NCBI RefSeq assembly: GCF_010731115.1 | Contig: NZ_AP022616.1 | Coordinates: forward strand, 3,658,001 to 3,722,000 | DNA from: Mycolicibacterium phocaicum | GTDB lineage: Bacteria > Actinomycetota > Actinomycetes > Mycobacteriales > Mycobacteriaceae | Reading direction: 5' to 3' | DNA: 64,000 bases | Shown: positions 55,172-63,813 of the stretch, one piece after another | Numbering within the stretch: position 1 is the first letter of the stretch | Layout of the letters: every line of letters starts with the position of its first letter | Notes under the pieces: generated by a model | The model's database searches: none | Told to the model about the DNA's origin: nothing | The model's input: the letters and a program-made list of their open reading frames with translations, nothing else | Program-made: the position numbers and the translations under genes

Positions 55172-56566
55172 ATGAGACACCCGTCAGAACAGCCGACCCC
55201 CGACAACCAGCACCTCTGGTCGCGGCAGTACGCCGCTGAGCAGGAGAAACTGGTCCAGTGGAGCAATGACCGCTACCAGCGTCCCCACGCATCGGACGCG
55301 CACACCCAACCGATTCGGACTCCGTACCTGGCGCCGCAGCAGTATCCCGCCGCACCCGTTCCGCCGGCGCCAGCTAAGCGCTCGCGTTCCGGGCTGCTGG
55401 CTTTCGGTGTCGCCGCGGTAGCCATCGCGGCGGGCGCAGCCGGCACCATGGCCGCGGTCGATCACTACGGCAGCGTGGCGTCGTCGGCGCAGGTTCCGCT
55501 CGCCACCGGTATTCAGAACCGTACGCTGCCAACGGCTTCCGCACCCGCCCCAGCGGCGCCGGCCGGCTCCGTCGAGGCGGTGTCGGCGAAGGTGTTGCCG
55601 AGCGTCGTGAAACTGCAGGTGCAGACCGGCCAGCAGGGCGGCGAGGGTTCCGGCATCGTCCTCACCGCGGATGGCCTCATTCTGACCAACAACCATGTCA
55701 TCGCAGAGGCCAATCAGTCTGCTGCCGAACAGGATTCGCTGCCCAGCGGGCTGAGCCCGAGTGGCCGGCTGCCCCGCGGCATGATGGGCGGCGGCCAGAC
55801 CAAGGCGACCGTCACGCTGGCGGACGGCCGCACCGTGCCCTTCGCGGTCGTGGGCGCGGACCCGGCCGACGACATCGCTGTTGTGAAGGCGCAGGGCGTG
55901 TCCGACCTGACCCCGATCAGCATCGGCTCCTCCAAGGACCTGCGCGTCGGACAGAACGTGGTGGCCATCGGCTCGCCGCTGGGCCTGCAGGGCACCGTGA
56001 CCACCGGCATCATCAGTTCGTTGAACCGTCCGGTGAGCACCGGTGACGAGCAGACCGGCCAGCAGTCGGTGATGAGCGCCATCCAGACCGACGCCGCGAT
56101 CAATCCCGGCAACTCCGGTGGCGCGCTGGTCGATATGAACGGCAATCTGATCGGGGTGAACTCAGCGATCGCCTCGCTGGGTGGTGGTCCGGAATCCGGT
56201 GGCTCCCAGCCGGGCTCGATCGGCCTCGGCTTCGCCATCCCGGTCGACCAGGCCAAGCGCATTGCCGACCAACTGATCTCGACCGGCACGGTGCAGCACG
56301 CCTCGCTGGGCGTCAAGCTGGCCGCCAACAACAGCGCCCAGGGCGCGGCCGTGGCCGGCGTCGTCGCCGACGGTCCCGCCGCCGCGGCCGGCCTGGACAA
56401 GGGCGCCGTGATCACCAAGGTCGACAACCAGCCGATCGACAGTCCGGAAGCGCTCGTCGCGGCGATCCGGTCCAAGGCGCCCGGTGACAACGTCACCGTG
56501 ACCTACGCCGACCCCTCCGGCGCGGAACGTTCCGTGCAGGTGACCTTGGGACAGACGGAGGCCTAG
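55172..56566 (+). CDS. pepD: Membrane-anchored HtrA-type serine protease, PepD-like
   Basis: A 464-residue protein, identical in length to M. tuberculosis PepD (Rv0983, HtrA2), a protease/chaperone of the envelope-stress system. It has a cytoplasmic Pro/Gln-rich N-terminus, one membrane helix (about residues 72-92), a trypsin-like domain with His in LTNNHVIAEA, Asp in DPADDIAVVKA and Ser in PGNSGGALV, and a C-terminal PDZ domain (about 370-455). In M. tuberculosis the gene follows mprAB; here those two-component genes are absent from the flanks. A 20-bp perfect hairpin follows 26 bp after the stop. Confidence 0.9.
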   Translation: MRHPSEQPTPDNQHLWSRQYAAEQEKLVQWSNDRYQRPHASDAHTQPIRTPYLAPQQYPAAPVPPAPAKRSRSGLLAFGVAAVAIAAGAAGTMAAVDHYGSVASSAQVPLATGIQNRTLPTASAPAPAAPAGSVEAVSAKVLPSVVKLQVQTGQQGGEGSGIVLTADGLILTNNHVIAEANQSAAEQDSLPSGLSPSGRLPRGMMGGGQTKATVTLADGRTVPFAVVGADPADDIAVVKAQGVSDLTPISIGSSKDLRVGQNVVAIGSPLGLQGTVTTGIISSLNRPVSTGDEQTGQQSVMSAIQTDAAINPGNSGGALVDMNGNLIGVNSAIASLGGGPESGGSQPGSIGLGFAIPVDQAKRIADQLISTGTVQHASLGVKLAANNSAQGAAVAGVVADGPAAAAGLDKGAVITKVDNQPIDSPEALVAAIRSKAPGDNVTVTYADPSGAERSVQVTLGQTEA

Positions 56567-56592
56567 ACCGCCCACGTCCTGTCCCGCAATCC

Positions 56593-56644
56593 CTGTGAGG
56601 GTTGTGTACGCCGAACCCGAGATAGGCGTACACAACCCTCACAG
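56593..56644. terminator. Perfect 20-bp hairpin after pepD
   Basis: The 20 bases 56593-56612 are exactly complementary to 56625-56644 around a 12-nt loop. It is placed just after the pepD stop and before the promoter of the next gene. No T-tract follows, fitting a U-less mycobacterial terminator; its perfect symmetry would also allow protein binding. Confidence 0.7.
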
Positions 56645-56663
56645 GCGTTTCCGGACATCCCCG

Positions 56664-56697
56664 CGCCAACCGGATTCCAATCGCGCCGTCCTACGCT
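56664..56697 (+). promoter_or_regulatory. SARP-type operator and promoter, site A
   Basis: CGCCAAC (56664-56670), 4 bp CGGA, TTCCAAT (56675-56681), then exactly 10 bp and the -10 box TACGCT (56692-56697). It lies 27 bp before the DUF3592 start. Same layout as sites B and C. Confidence 0.6.
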
Positions 56698-56724
56698 CTC
56701 CATGTCGACACTTCCGGAGGGACC

Positions 56725-57321
56725 ATGCGCGTCGAGTACATCGTGGTGCTGATCGCCGTCATCGTGATCGTGGATGTCGCCGTCCTCGTCACGCTGCTGC
56801 GCAAGCACCGCGCCCGCACAGCTCCTGCCGACCCTACGACAACCAGCGCAACGGAACTCGGTGCCACCGACCTACCCAAGAAGTCCGCGGCACCGGTCCT
56901 GGCGAAGGCGTTCCTGGCGGTCGGGTTGTCGTTGGCCGCCGCGGCCGGTGTCTTCGCAGCGATTGTCACCCAGACGAATTCGTCCGACAGGCACGCCGAC
57001 GGGACCGTCGTCGAGCTGGTGCCCAGCGGCGGCGGCAGCAGCCCGCGCTACCGGGCGCGCGTCGAATTCGCCACCTCCACGGGCACGCACGTCCGCTTTC
57101 TCAGCTCGATCAGCAGCAATCCGCCCCCCGCCAAGCTCGGCGAGCACGTCGACGTCCGGTACGACCCCGACGACCCGCACGACGCCACCATCAACAGCTA
57201 TTGGCAGGTGTGGTTCCTGCCGACCCTGCTCGCCATCATCGGCGCCCCGTTCCTGCTGGTGGGCGCCGGATTCGGGATCGTGAGCCGGGCCGGCCGCCGC
57301 CGCGGGCCGGAACGCCTCTGA
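56725..57321 (+). CDS. DUF3592 membrane protein
   Basis: A 198-residue protein with three hydrophobic helices (about residues 3-24, 56-82 and 165-190). Between the last two is an extracytoplasmic beta-rich DUF3592 domain (GTVVELVPSGGGSSPRYRARVEFATSTGTHVRFLS, then GEHVDVRYDPDDPHDATINS). The family has no defined function. GGAGGGACC precedes the ATG. Its promoter carries SARP site A, and the SARP gene follows 103 bp downstream on the same strand. Confidence 0.85.
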   Translation: MRVEYIVVLIAVIVIVDVAVLVTLLRKHRARTAPADPTTTSATELGATDLPKKSAAPVLAKAFLAVGLSLAAAAGVFAAIVTQTNSSDRHADGTVVELVPSGGGSSPRYRARVEFATSTGTHVRFLSSISSNPPPAKLGEHVDVRYDPDDPHDATINSYWQVWFLPTLLAIIGAPFLLVGAGFGIVSRAGRRRGPERL

Positions 57322-57424
57322 ACTGGCCCGGCCGCCAGCAGATTGCCAGGTTCATCTGCGCTGCCGCAGGTCATGCGCGGATGTATCGTCTCTCCAGTTC
57401 CAAATTTGCTGTGAATCGGGGGAA

Positions 57425-60400
57425 ATGGCCCAGTACTACCTCTCGGGTGCAGTAGCGGCCCGGGTCGACGGCACGCCGGCAGCGCTCGGCGGACCGAAGC
57501 AGCGGTGTGTACTGGCCGTCTTGCTGGCCAATCACGGCACGGTGGTCAGCATCGACCGCCTGATCGACGCCGTCTGGGGTGACGAGCCCCCGCCGAAGGC
57601 GCTCGCGTCGGTGCGCTCGTATGTGGCCAACCTCCGCCGGGTTCTCGACCCGGGCGCCGACGTCGGGCCCGACCAGACCGCCGATGCCCGCCGGGGCGAC
57701 GCGCAGCGACAACGGCTCGCCTCCCACCCCCACGGCTACCAGCTGAATCTGCTCGGCGGCGACACGATCGACCTCGTCAGCTTCGAAAGCCTTGTCTCGA
57801 AAGGCCGGACGGCGCTGATCCGCCACTCGGCCGGTGCCGCCGTCGAGATGCTGACCGAGGCGCTGGCACTGTGGCACGGAGATCCGTTCGGCGAGTTCGC
57901 CTATCACGAATTCGCCGCACCCGAGGCCATCCGCTTCGCAGCCCTGCGAACCACCGCCATCGAGGCCCGTTTCGACGCGGCGCTGCAACTCGGCGGCGGC
58001 GGTGAACTCGTACCCGAGATCGAGGCGGCCCTGGCGGAACATCCACTGCAGGAACGCTTGTGGGGCCATCTGATGCTGGCACTACACCGGTCCAACCGCA
58101 CCGCCGACGCCATCCAGGCGTTCGACCGGGCCTGTACGACACTCGACCGCGAGGTCGGTACCCGGCCCGGCGAAGGCCTGCAGACGCTGTTCGAGAAGAT
58201 TCGCGACGGCGCCGCGGAACTGCGCGTCGCACCCGCACCGCACGTGCTGAATCCCGATCCGGACCCGGCCGCGCCGCCGCCGTTCGTCGGCCGGGACGCC
58301 GAGCTGGGTGCCGTCACCGCGGCGGTGCGCCGAGCCGACGGCGGCGCCGGCGGGCTGACGCTGGTGACCGGTGACAGCGGCATCGGCAAGACCACCCTTG
58401 CGCAGGCCGCCGTCGACCGCGCCCGCGCGGCGGGCATCGCCGTGGCCTGGGCCGGCCACCCGAGCGGGGTGAAGCTGCCCCTGCTGTGGACCTGGATCCA
58501 GCTGCTGCGCCAACTGGGTGGCGAGCTCGGCACCACAGGCCGCAAGGCCGTGCTGCGGGAGGCCCCCGGCGTCGTCAACGCCCTGGTTCCCGAATGGCAC
58601 GGCGACGACGACCTCAACGCCGGCAGCCGGTTCGCACCAACGGGATTCGTCCTCGTCGAGCGCATTGTGGCGGCGCTGCGTGAGCTGTCGACCCTGGCGC
58701 CCATGGTGCTCGTCATCGACGATCTGCAACGGGCAGACCCCGCCTCGATCAACACGCTCGTCCTGCTGGCCGAAGAGTTCCCGCGCGTCCCCATCCAGAT
58801 CATCGGCAACTGGACCTTCTTCGGGGACGACCGGCCCATGAACCGGTCCTCGTTCGAGCGCATCGTCCGGTCGAACGACACCGTCACCCTGCATCTGGAC
58901 GGCATCGACCGCGCGGCCGCCGCAGACCTCGTCGACGCGGTGGTGGGCGGCACGATCCCGCCGGCCATCTCGGCACAGGTCTGGGAGCAAGCCGGCGGAA
59001 ACCCCTTCTACATCAAGGAACTGGCGCGGGCGCTGGACACCGACGGCGCGCCGCAACGTGGCCATCCCGCACTGTCGGATGCCGTGGTCGGTGTCGTCGG
59101 CCGCCGGCTCGGCGTCCTGGACCGGCCCTGCCGTCGGGTGCTCTGCGCGGCCGCCGTCGTCGGGCCCGAATTCAACGTCGCCGACCTGGCCGACATCGTC
59201 GACCTGTCGGTCTCGACGGTGCAGAGCCGGCTACGTCCGGCGTATCAGACCGGCCTGCTCGACGAACTGCCCGCCCGTCCCGGCGCCTACCGGTTCAGCC
59301 ACGGACTGGTGCGCGACGCGCTCATCGCCCAGCTCGCCACCACCGACCGCACCAGCGTGCATGCCGCGATCGCCACCACGCGGACGGCAACGCTCGCGAC
59401 CGCCGCGTACGAACACGTCATCGCAACCGCCGACCATGCCTGGCGGGCCGGCGCCGAGTTGAATCCCGATGTGGCCCTTGGCATTCTCGAGATCGCCATC
59501 CAGCGGGCCCTGAACCGGTCCGCCTACCACGACGTCGCCGGGCTGGCCGAGCACGCCCTGCAGATCGGTGACCGACTGCCGGCCAAACCCGAACACCTGG
59601 ACCGGCAGGCCACCTTGTGGCTGCACCTGGCCGGGGCGAAGAACATCCTCGAGGGGCAGGCCAGTGAGTCGGCCGCCGCGGCCGTCCAGCGGGCCTTCGA
59701 GATCGGTCAGGAAGTCAAGGGCCGGGCCTTCTACGGAGCCATCGCGCTGCAGTCCATGCTGCTGTGCGTGCACGGCCGCATCGACGAGGTCGAGATCATC
59801 GCCATCGGCCTGCAGGACCAGTACGACAAGTCCGGTGACCCGGTGATCGGTCTCGTCAACGACTTCGTGCACATCCTGCTGTACACCCTGCGCGGCAACA
59901 CCGACATGTTGATCAGCACCGGGCTGCACATGATGGACACCTTCCCGCCGCCCGAGACGGTCATCGATCCGCTGCACTTCTTCCATCCCCGCGTCTACTG
60001 CTGGATGGCGATTGCCGAGGCGGTCCGCGGCGACGTGCAGGCCATGCGCGAATACCACCGCCGCGCATTGCATCTCGCGCAGAGTCGCGGCGACGTGTTC
60101 AACATCCTGGCCGCCCGGCTGACGTACGTCGAGTGCGCGGCAGTCCTCGGTGTCACCGACGGCATCGTCGAACTGGCAGACCAGGTCGACGTCGAGTTCA
60201 CCGCGGCCGGCAGCCCGCAATGGGCTGCGTGCGCACGCATCGTCCGGGTCTGGGCGCAGGTCATCGGCTCGGGTGAGGGCGACGCGGCCGTCGCCTTCCA
60301 GGCGTTCGACGAATACACCTGCGACGGGACCACCGTGATGAACACGATGTTCCTGTGCCTGCTCTCCGACATCGAGTTGCACCAGGGCCGTCCCGACAGT

Positions 60401-60511
60401 GCCCGTGCCCTGGTGCACCGGGCCGGCCGCCTCGCCGATGCCACGGGCGAACAGGCATTCGCCCGCGGCATCGCCGAACGGCTGGCGGCCCAGTCCGTCG
60501 AACCCGTGTGA
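57425..60511 (+). CDS. SARP/AfsR-type transcriptional regulator with BTAD, AAA ATPase and TPR-like domains
   Basis: A 1028-residue large regulator. An OmpR-like winged-helix DNA-binding domain (about 1-95: LGGPKQRCVLAVLLANHGTVVSIDRLIDAVWG) leads into a bacterial transcriptional activation domain (about 100-265, ending HRSNRTADAIQAFDRACTTLDREVG). An STAND/AAA-type ATPase follows (Walker A TGDSGIGKTTLAQAA near residue 316, Walker-B-like LVIDDLQRADPAS), and a long helical TPR-like C-terminus (about 640-1020). SARPs activate by binding heptamer direct repeats with 11-bp period next to the -10 box. Exactly such repeats precede three envelope-gene promoters around this gene. No copy was found before this gene itself, only a lone TTCCAAA near 57397. 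Confidence 0.92.
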   Translation: MAQYYLSGAVAARVDGTPAALGGPKQRCVLAVLLANHGTVVSIDRLIDAVWGDEPPPKALASVRSYVANLRRVLDPGADVGPDQTADARRGDAQRQRLASHPHGYQLNLLGGDTIDLVSFESLVSKGRTALIRHSAGAAVEMLTEALALWHGDPFGEFAYHEFAAPEAIRFAALRTTAIEARFDAALQLGGGGELVPEIEAALAEHPLQERLWGHLMLALHRSNRTADAIQAFDRACTTLDREVGTRPGEGLQTLFEKIRDGAAELRVAPAPHVLNPDPDPAAPPPFVGRDAELGAVTAAVRRADGGAGGLTLVTGDSGIGKTTLAQAAVDRARAAGIAVAWAGHPSGVKLPLLWTWIQLLRQLGGELGTTGRKAVLREAPGVVNALVPEWHGDDDLNAGSRFAPTGFVLVERIVAALRELSTLAPMVLVIDDLQRADPASINTLVLLAEEFPRVPIQIIGNWTFFGDDRPMNRSSFERIVRSNDTVTLHLDGIDRAAAADLVDAVVGGTIPPAISAQVWEQAGGNPFYIKELARALDTDGAPQRGHPALSDAVVGVVGRRLGVLDRPCRRVLCAAAVVGPEFNVADLADIVDLSVSTVQSRLRPAYQTGLLDELPARPGAYRFSHGLVRDALIAQLATTDRTSVHAAIATTRTATLATAAYEHVIATADHAWRAGAELNPDVALGILEIAIQRALNRSAYHDVAGLAEHALQIGDRLPAKPEHLDRQATLWLHLAGAKNILEGQASESAAAAVQRAFEIGQEVKGRAFYGAIALQSMLLCVHGRIDEVEIIAIGLQDQYDKSGDPVIGLVNDFVHILLYTLRGNTDMLISTGLHMMDTFPPPETVIDPLHFFHPRVYCWMAIAEAVRGDVQAMREYHRRALHLAQSRGDVFNILAARLTYVECAAVLGVTDGIVELADQVDVEFTAAGSPQWAACARIVRVWAQVIGSGEGDAAVAFQAFDEYTCDGTTVMNTMFLCLLSDIELHQGRPDSARALVHRAGRLADATGEQAFARGIAERLAAQSVEPV

Positions 60512-60512
60512 A

Positions 60513-60914
60513 TCAGGCCTTGGCGGTCCGGTCGGGCAGTTCCTCGCGCCACTGCCGCCAGATGGCCCGGTCCGTCATCAGGTCGAGCACACTGCCGAAC
60601 CCGGACGGATACACCAGGGAGACAACCCATTTGCGGGAGTCCCCGCGGCTGACCTCGCAGCCGCCCCGGTACAACTGACGTAACCAGGTGACCGTCACGG
60701 CGTCCCGCGGGAAGTCGAAGATCACCACCTCCTCACCCGCGGACAGCTTCGCCTGGTAATCGGTCAGGCCCAACTGGTCGTCGACCCACTTCGAATACTC
60801 GGACGCAAGGCACCGCACCTGGGTGTCGGTCAGCTCGAGTTCGACGTTCACCCACCAGGTGTTGGTACGGCTCTTGAGCAGATACGCCTTGCTTCGGGGT
60901 GGCGCCGTCGCCAT
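60513..60914 (-). CDS. Hypothetical protein co-transcribed with the LpqN-like lipoprotein
   Basis: A 133-residue soluble protein with no signal peptide and no family I recognise. The middle has acidic and aromatic segments (CLASEYSKWVDDQLGLTDYQAKLSAGEEVVIFDFPRDAVTV) and a later WVVSLVYPSGFGSVLDLM. It starts 4 bp after the lipoprotein stop, so it belongs to that operon and should be under SARP site B. It converges on the SARP gene (stop to stop, 1 bp apart). Confidence 0.75.
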   Translation of the reverse strand: MATAPPRSKAYLLKSRTNTWWVNVELELTDTQVRCLASEYSKWVDDQLGLTDYQAKLSAGEEVVIFDFPRDAVTVTWLRQLYRGGCEVSRGDSRKWVVSLVYPSGFGSVLDLMTDRAIWRQWREELPDRTAKA

Positions 60915-60918
60915 TTCG

Positions 60919-61650
60919 TCAGAAGGTGATCTTCAAAGACTTGTCCACCGCGTCCAGCGCCTCGAACAGCTCGTGGCCCTGGCTCTCATCACTGGTCGCG
61001 TTGATCTGCAGCACGTACAGGCCGTCGGGCCCCTTGAAGACCACCGTCTCCTGCCCGAACGCGGCCTTGCCACCGCTCTTGAGGTTGTAGGTGCCGGCGA
61101 TGCGGAACGCCGGGAAGCCGGCCGAGGTGCCCGGTTCCTCACCGACGGACTCGAAGCCGGGGAGGTTCTTCACCTCGCCGCCCGCGAGCTTGAGCAGCTT
61201 GTCGGGGTCTGCCGGACCGTCGAGACGGGACACCAGCGCGATGATGTTCGCGGTGTAGTCGGTGCTCTGGGCGCCGGGCCCGGTGTAGACGAGGGCGCCG
61301 TACGCGTAATCAGGAGTGTCTTCGCCGGCGCTGTCCCAACCGGTCGGGCGGTCGATGTCGACGGCGGGCGCACCTGGGTCCCCAGGATGGATCGACGTCT
61401 CCTGGATCTTCTCTTCCTTGATGTAGTCGGCGATGGTGGGGTTCGTGCCGGATTCCTCGGCCTTGCGCGGCTTCAGCTTTGGCGCGGCCTTCGCCGACGA
61501 CGATGCGCTCGAGCTACTGCTCGAACTCGACGAACTGGAACTGGAGCTGCTCGAGCTCTTGTCCTTGTCGCCGCCTCCGCACGCGCCCAGCGTGATGCTC
61601 AGGCAGACCGCGGCGGCGACGGCGATGACAGGCCGATGCGATATCTGCAT
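60919..61650 (-). CDS. LpqN/LpqT-family lipoprotein with poly-Ser tether
   Basis: A 243-residue lipoprotein. The signal peptide ends SITLGAC (Cys near residue 24), followed by a run of 17 Ser, an unusually long flexible tether. The rest is the LpqN-type domain: TIADYIKEEKIQETSIHPGDPGAPAVDIDRPTGW, later QETVVFKGPDGLYVLQINATSDE. The function is unclear; M. tuberculosis LpqN interacts with envelope-biogenesis proteins. Its promoter carries SARP site B, with a leader of about 43 nt. Confidence 0.88.
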   Translation of the reverse strand: MQISHRPVIAVAAAVCLSITLGACGGGDKDKSSSSSSSSSSSSSSSSSASSSAKAAPKLKPRKAEESGTNPTIADYIKEEKIQETSIHPGDPGAPAVDIDRPTGWDSAGEDTPDYAYGALVYTGPGAQSTDYTANIIALVSRLDGPADPDKLLKLAGGEVKNLPGFESVGEEPGTSAGFPAFRIAGTYNLKSGGKAAFGQETVVFKGPDGLYVLQINATSDESQGHELFEALDAVDKSLKITF

Positions 61651-61699
61651 CGTGACTCCTCAGGGGTAGACGACGGACGCCGGTCACGTCCTCGGCGTC

Positions 61700-61733
61700 A
61701 CGATATGGACGGCCGATTGGAATTCCGTTGAAC
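61700..61733 (-). promoter_or_regulatory. SARP-type operator and promoter, site B
   Basis: On the minus strand: GTTCAAC (61733-61727), 4 bp, TTCCAAT (61722-61716), exactly 10 bp, then the -10 box TATCGT (61705-61700). Drives the LpqN-like operon. Confidence 0.6.
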
Positions 61734-61785
61734 TCGGCGGCGCAGGCGGTTGGAACGGCGGTGTCACAACCGGACCTGCGCCGAC

Positions 61786-61819
61786 TTCCAACCGGATTCC
61801 AATACCGCAGCGCTAACTT
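61786..61819 (+). promoter_or_regulatory. SARP-type operator and promoter, site C
   Basis: TTCCAAC (61786-61792), CGGA, TTCCAAT (61797-61803), 10 bp, then the -10 box TAACTT (61814-61819). The clearest of the three sites: the two heptamers differ at one base. It drives the DUF4333-metallopeptidase operon. Together with site B it fills the 233-bp divergent region. Confidence 0.65.
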
Positions 61820-61883
61820 TTGCCGTCCGCTCGATCAGTGCGGCGCCGGTGAGTGGCGCCCGAACTCGGAAGGGGTTGGCGAC

Positions 61884-62420
61884 ATGACCAACACGATGTG
61901 TCAGAGACTCGTTCTGGCATCTGCGATCACGGCTGCTGTGTTCGGCGCCGCCGCCTGCTCCAGCGGGACACCGTCGGTGAGCAAGAAGGACGTCGAGAGC
62001 CAGATTGTCGAAAAGATGACCGGCGCCGATGGCAAGAAGGCCGATTCGGTGACGTGCCCCGATAACCTCGCGGGCCAGAAGGGCGCTGAGGTCAACTGCA
62101 CCATGAAGGTCGGCGACAAGACCAGCACCGTCAACGTCACGGTCACCAGCGTCGAGGGTCAGAACGTGAAGTTCGACATGGTCCAGACGATCGACAAGGA
62201 TCAGGTCGCCAAACAGATCAGCGAGGAGCTGGGACAACAGTTCGGCACCAAGCCCGAAACGTTGACCTGCCCGGAGAACCTCAAAGGCACACCCGGCGCC
62301 ACGCTGCGCTGCGAGCTCAAAGACAGCGGCCAGACCTACGGCGTCACGGTCACCGTCAACAAGGTCGACGGCTCCGACGTGAACTACGGGTTCAAGGTCG
62401 ACGACAAGCCGACGTCGTAA
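61884..62420 (+). CDS. Lipoprotein with two DUF4333 domains
   Basis: A 178-residue lipoprotein; the signal ends GAAAC (Cys near residue 23). Two consecutive DUF4333 repeats each hold a Cys pair with the same spacing: TCPDNLAGQKGAEVNC and TCPENLKGTPGATLRC. Each is followed by a beta-strand segment (KTSTVNVTVTSVEG and QTYGVTVTVNKVDG). The ATG at 61884 is chosen because it gives this signal peptide, with GAAGGGG upstream. It is followed 3 bp later by the metallopeptidase. The function of DUF4333 is unknown. Confidence 0.88.
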   Translation: MTNTMCQRLVLASAITAAVFGAAACSSGTPSVSKKDVESQIVEKMTGADGKKADSVTCPDNLAGQKGAEVNCTMKVGDKTSTVNVTVTSVEGQNVKFDMVQTIDKDQVAKQISEELGQQFGTKPETLTCPENLKGTPGATLRCELKDSGQTYGVTVTVNKVDGSDVNYGFKVDDKPTS

Positions 62421-62423
62421 CCG

Positions 62424-63779
62424 ATGGGAATGAAACGGGCCCTCTGGCGGGCATCTGCGCTCCTGGCGGTCTGCACCCTGACCGTCGCCGGCTGCGCCGG
62501 GAAGCAGCTGAAACCACAGGCTGAGCCACCATCGTCGACGACGCCGGCGGCCCCTCCGGTGGAGATTCACGGCGACGCCTCGGACCCGGTGAACAAGATC
62601 GTCATCAAAGCGATCGGCGACATCGAAAGCTATTGGCAGACCGAGTTTCCCAAGCTCTACAAGAAGGACTACACCCCGGTCAAGGGTGGGTTCTACGCGG
62701 TGGATCCCGGGCAGGGACCGCTGCCGCCGTGCGCCCAGGCGGCCGCCGACATCGCCGGCAACGCGTTCTACTGCGCCAAGGCCGACAACGTCGCCTGGGA
62801 CGTCGAAGGCCTGCTGCCGAGTCTGCGAAAGCGGTTCGGCGACTTCGTCATTCCCGTCGTGATGGCCCACGAATGGGGGCACGCGATCCAGGCCCGCGCG
62901 AACTTCCAGGGCGAGACCGTCACCAAGGAGATCCAAGCCGACTGCTTCGCCGGGGCCTGGGCCAAGCACAGCGCCGAGACCTTCAAGCCCAGCCCCAACG
63001 ATCTCGACCGCGCCCTCGCCGGCGTACTGTTCCTGCGCGACGAGCCGGGCACCGGGCAGCATGAATTGAGCGCGCACGGCAGTGGTTTCGACCGGGTGAG
63101 TTCCTTCCGCAACGGATACGATCAGGGCCCGCAAGCCTGCGCCGACTACCGGCGCGGTGACCCGGTCGTGGTCGAGCTGCCGTTCAACAACGCGGAGGAT
63201 GCCGCGGCCGGCGGCAACGCCCCGTACGAGTCGATCGTGGACGGTGTCCCCGAGGACGCCGAGGACTACTTCGCGAAGCTCTACCAGCAGGGCACCGGCA
63301 AACCGTGGACCCCGATGAAGCCCGCGCAGAAGCTCGACCCGCGCAACCAACCGGACTGCGGCAACGAATCGACCAAGGGCTACGTGCTGTTCTACTGTGT
63401 CCCCGAGGACTATGTCGGATTCGACAACGTCGAGGCCATGCCCCAAATCTATGAGGAGGCGGGGGATTTCGCGGTGGCGACGCTGATCGCGACGCAGTAC
63501 GGGCTCGCGCTGCTGACCCGCCTCGGGCAGGACAGCAGCGACAAGCAGACGTCTCTGCAGGCCGACTGCCTCGCCGGCGCCTGGGCCGCGAGCCTGCTGC
63601 TGCACGAACGCGCCGACAGCCGTTACAGCCTGTCGCCGGGTGACCTCGACAAGGCGGTGTCCGCACTCCTGCTGTTCCGGGGTGAGGGTGACGTCGAACG
63701 CCAAGGTCAAGGCAGCGACCGGATCGACGCCTACCGCAAGGGCGTCTACGAGGGCGCGAAGCCGTGCCTCGCCCGTTGA
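62424..63779 (+). CDS. Zinc-metallopeptidase lipoprotein (paralogue of the ESX-1-locus enzyme)
   Basis: A 451-residue predicted lipoprotein (lipobox TVAGC, Cys near residue 24). VVMAHEWGHAIQARANF gives HExxH near residue 152, and IQADCFAGAWAKH follows. A second, degenerate copy in the C-terminal half keeps LQADCLAGAWAAS but not HExxH. A further in-frame ATG at 62430 is possible. It shares layout and motifs with 28619-30097. It is the second gene of the operon under SARP site C. Confidence 0.87.
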   Translation: MGMKRALWRASALLAVCTLTVAGCAGKQLKPQAEPPSSTTPAAPPVEIHGDASDPVNKIVIKAIGDIESYWQTEFPKLYKKDYTPVKGGFYAVDPGQGPLPPCAQAAADIAGNAFYCAKADNVAWDVEGLLPSLRKRFGDFVIPVVMAHEWGHAIQARANFQGETVTKEIQADCFAGAWAKHSAETFKPSPNDLDRALAGVLFLRDEPGTGQHELSAHGSGFDRVSSFRNGYDQGPQACADYRRGDPVVVELPFNNAEDAAAGGNAPYESIVDGVPEDAEDYFAKLYQQGTGKPWTPMKPAQKLDPRNQPDCGNESTKGYVLFYCVPEDYVGFDNVEAMPQIYEEAGDFAVATLIATQYGLALLTRLGQDSSDKQTSLQADCLAGAWAASLLLHERADSRYSLSPGDLDKAVSALLLFRGEGDVERQGQGSDRIDAYRKGVYEGAKPCLAR

Positions 63780-63813
63780 CCACAGCCACCTCGTCGCTCA
63801 AGGAGCGTGCTCG

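Noticed and set aside
57322..57424. A fourth SARP site before the SARP gene itself
   Set aside because: Only one TTCCAAA heptamer is present, without a second copy at 11 bp or a -10 box at the right distance.
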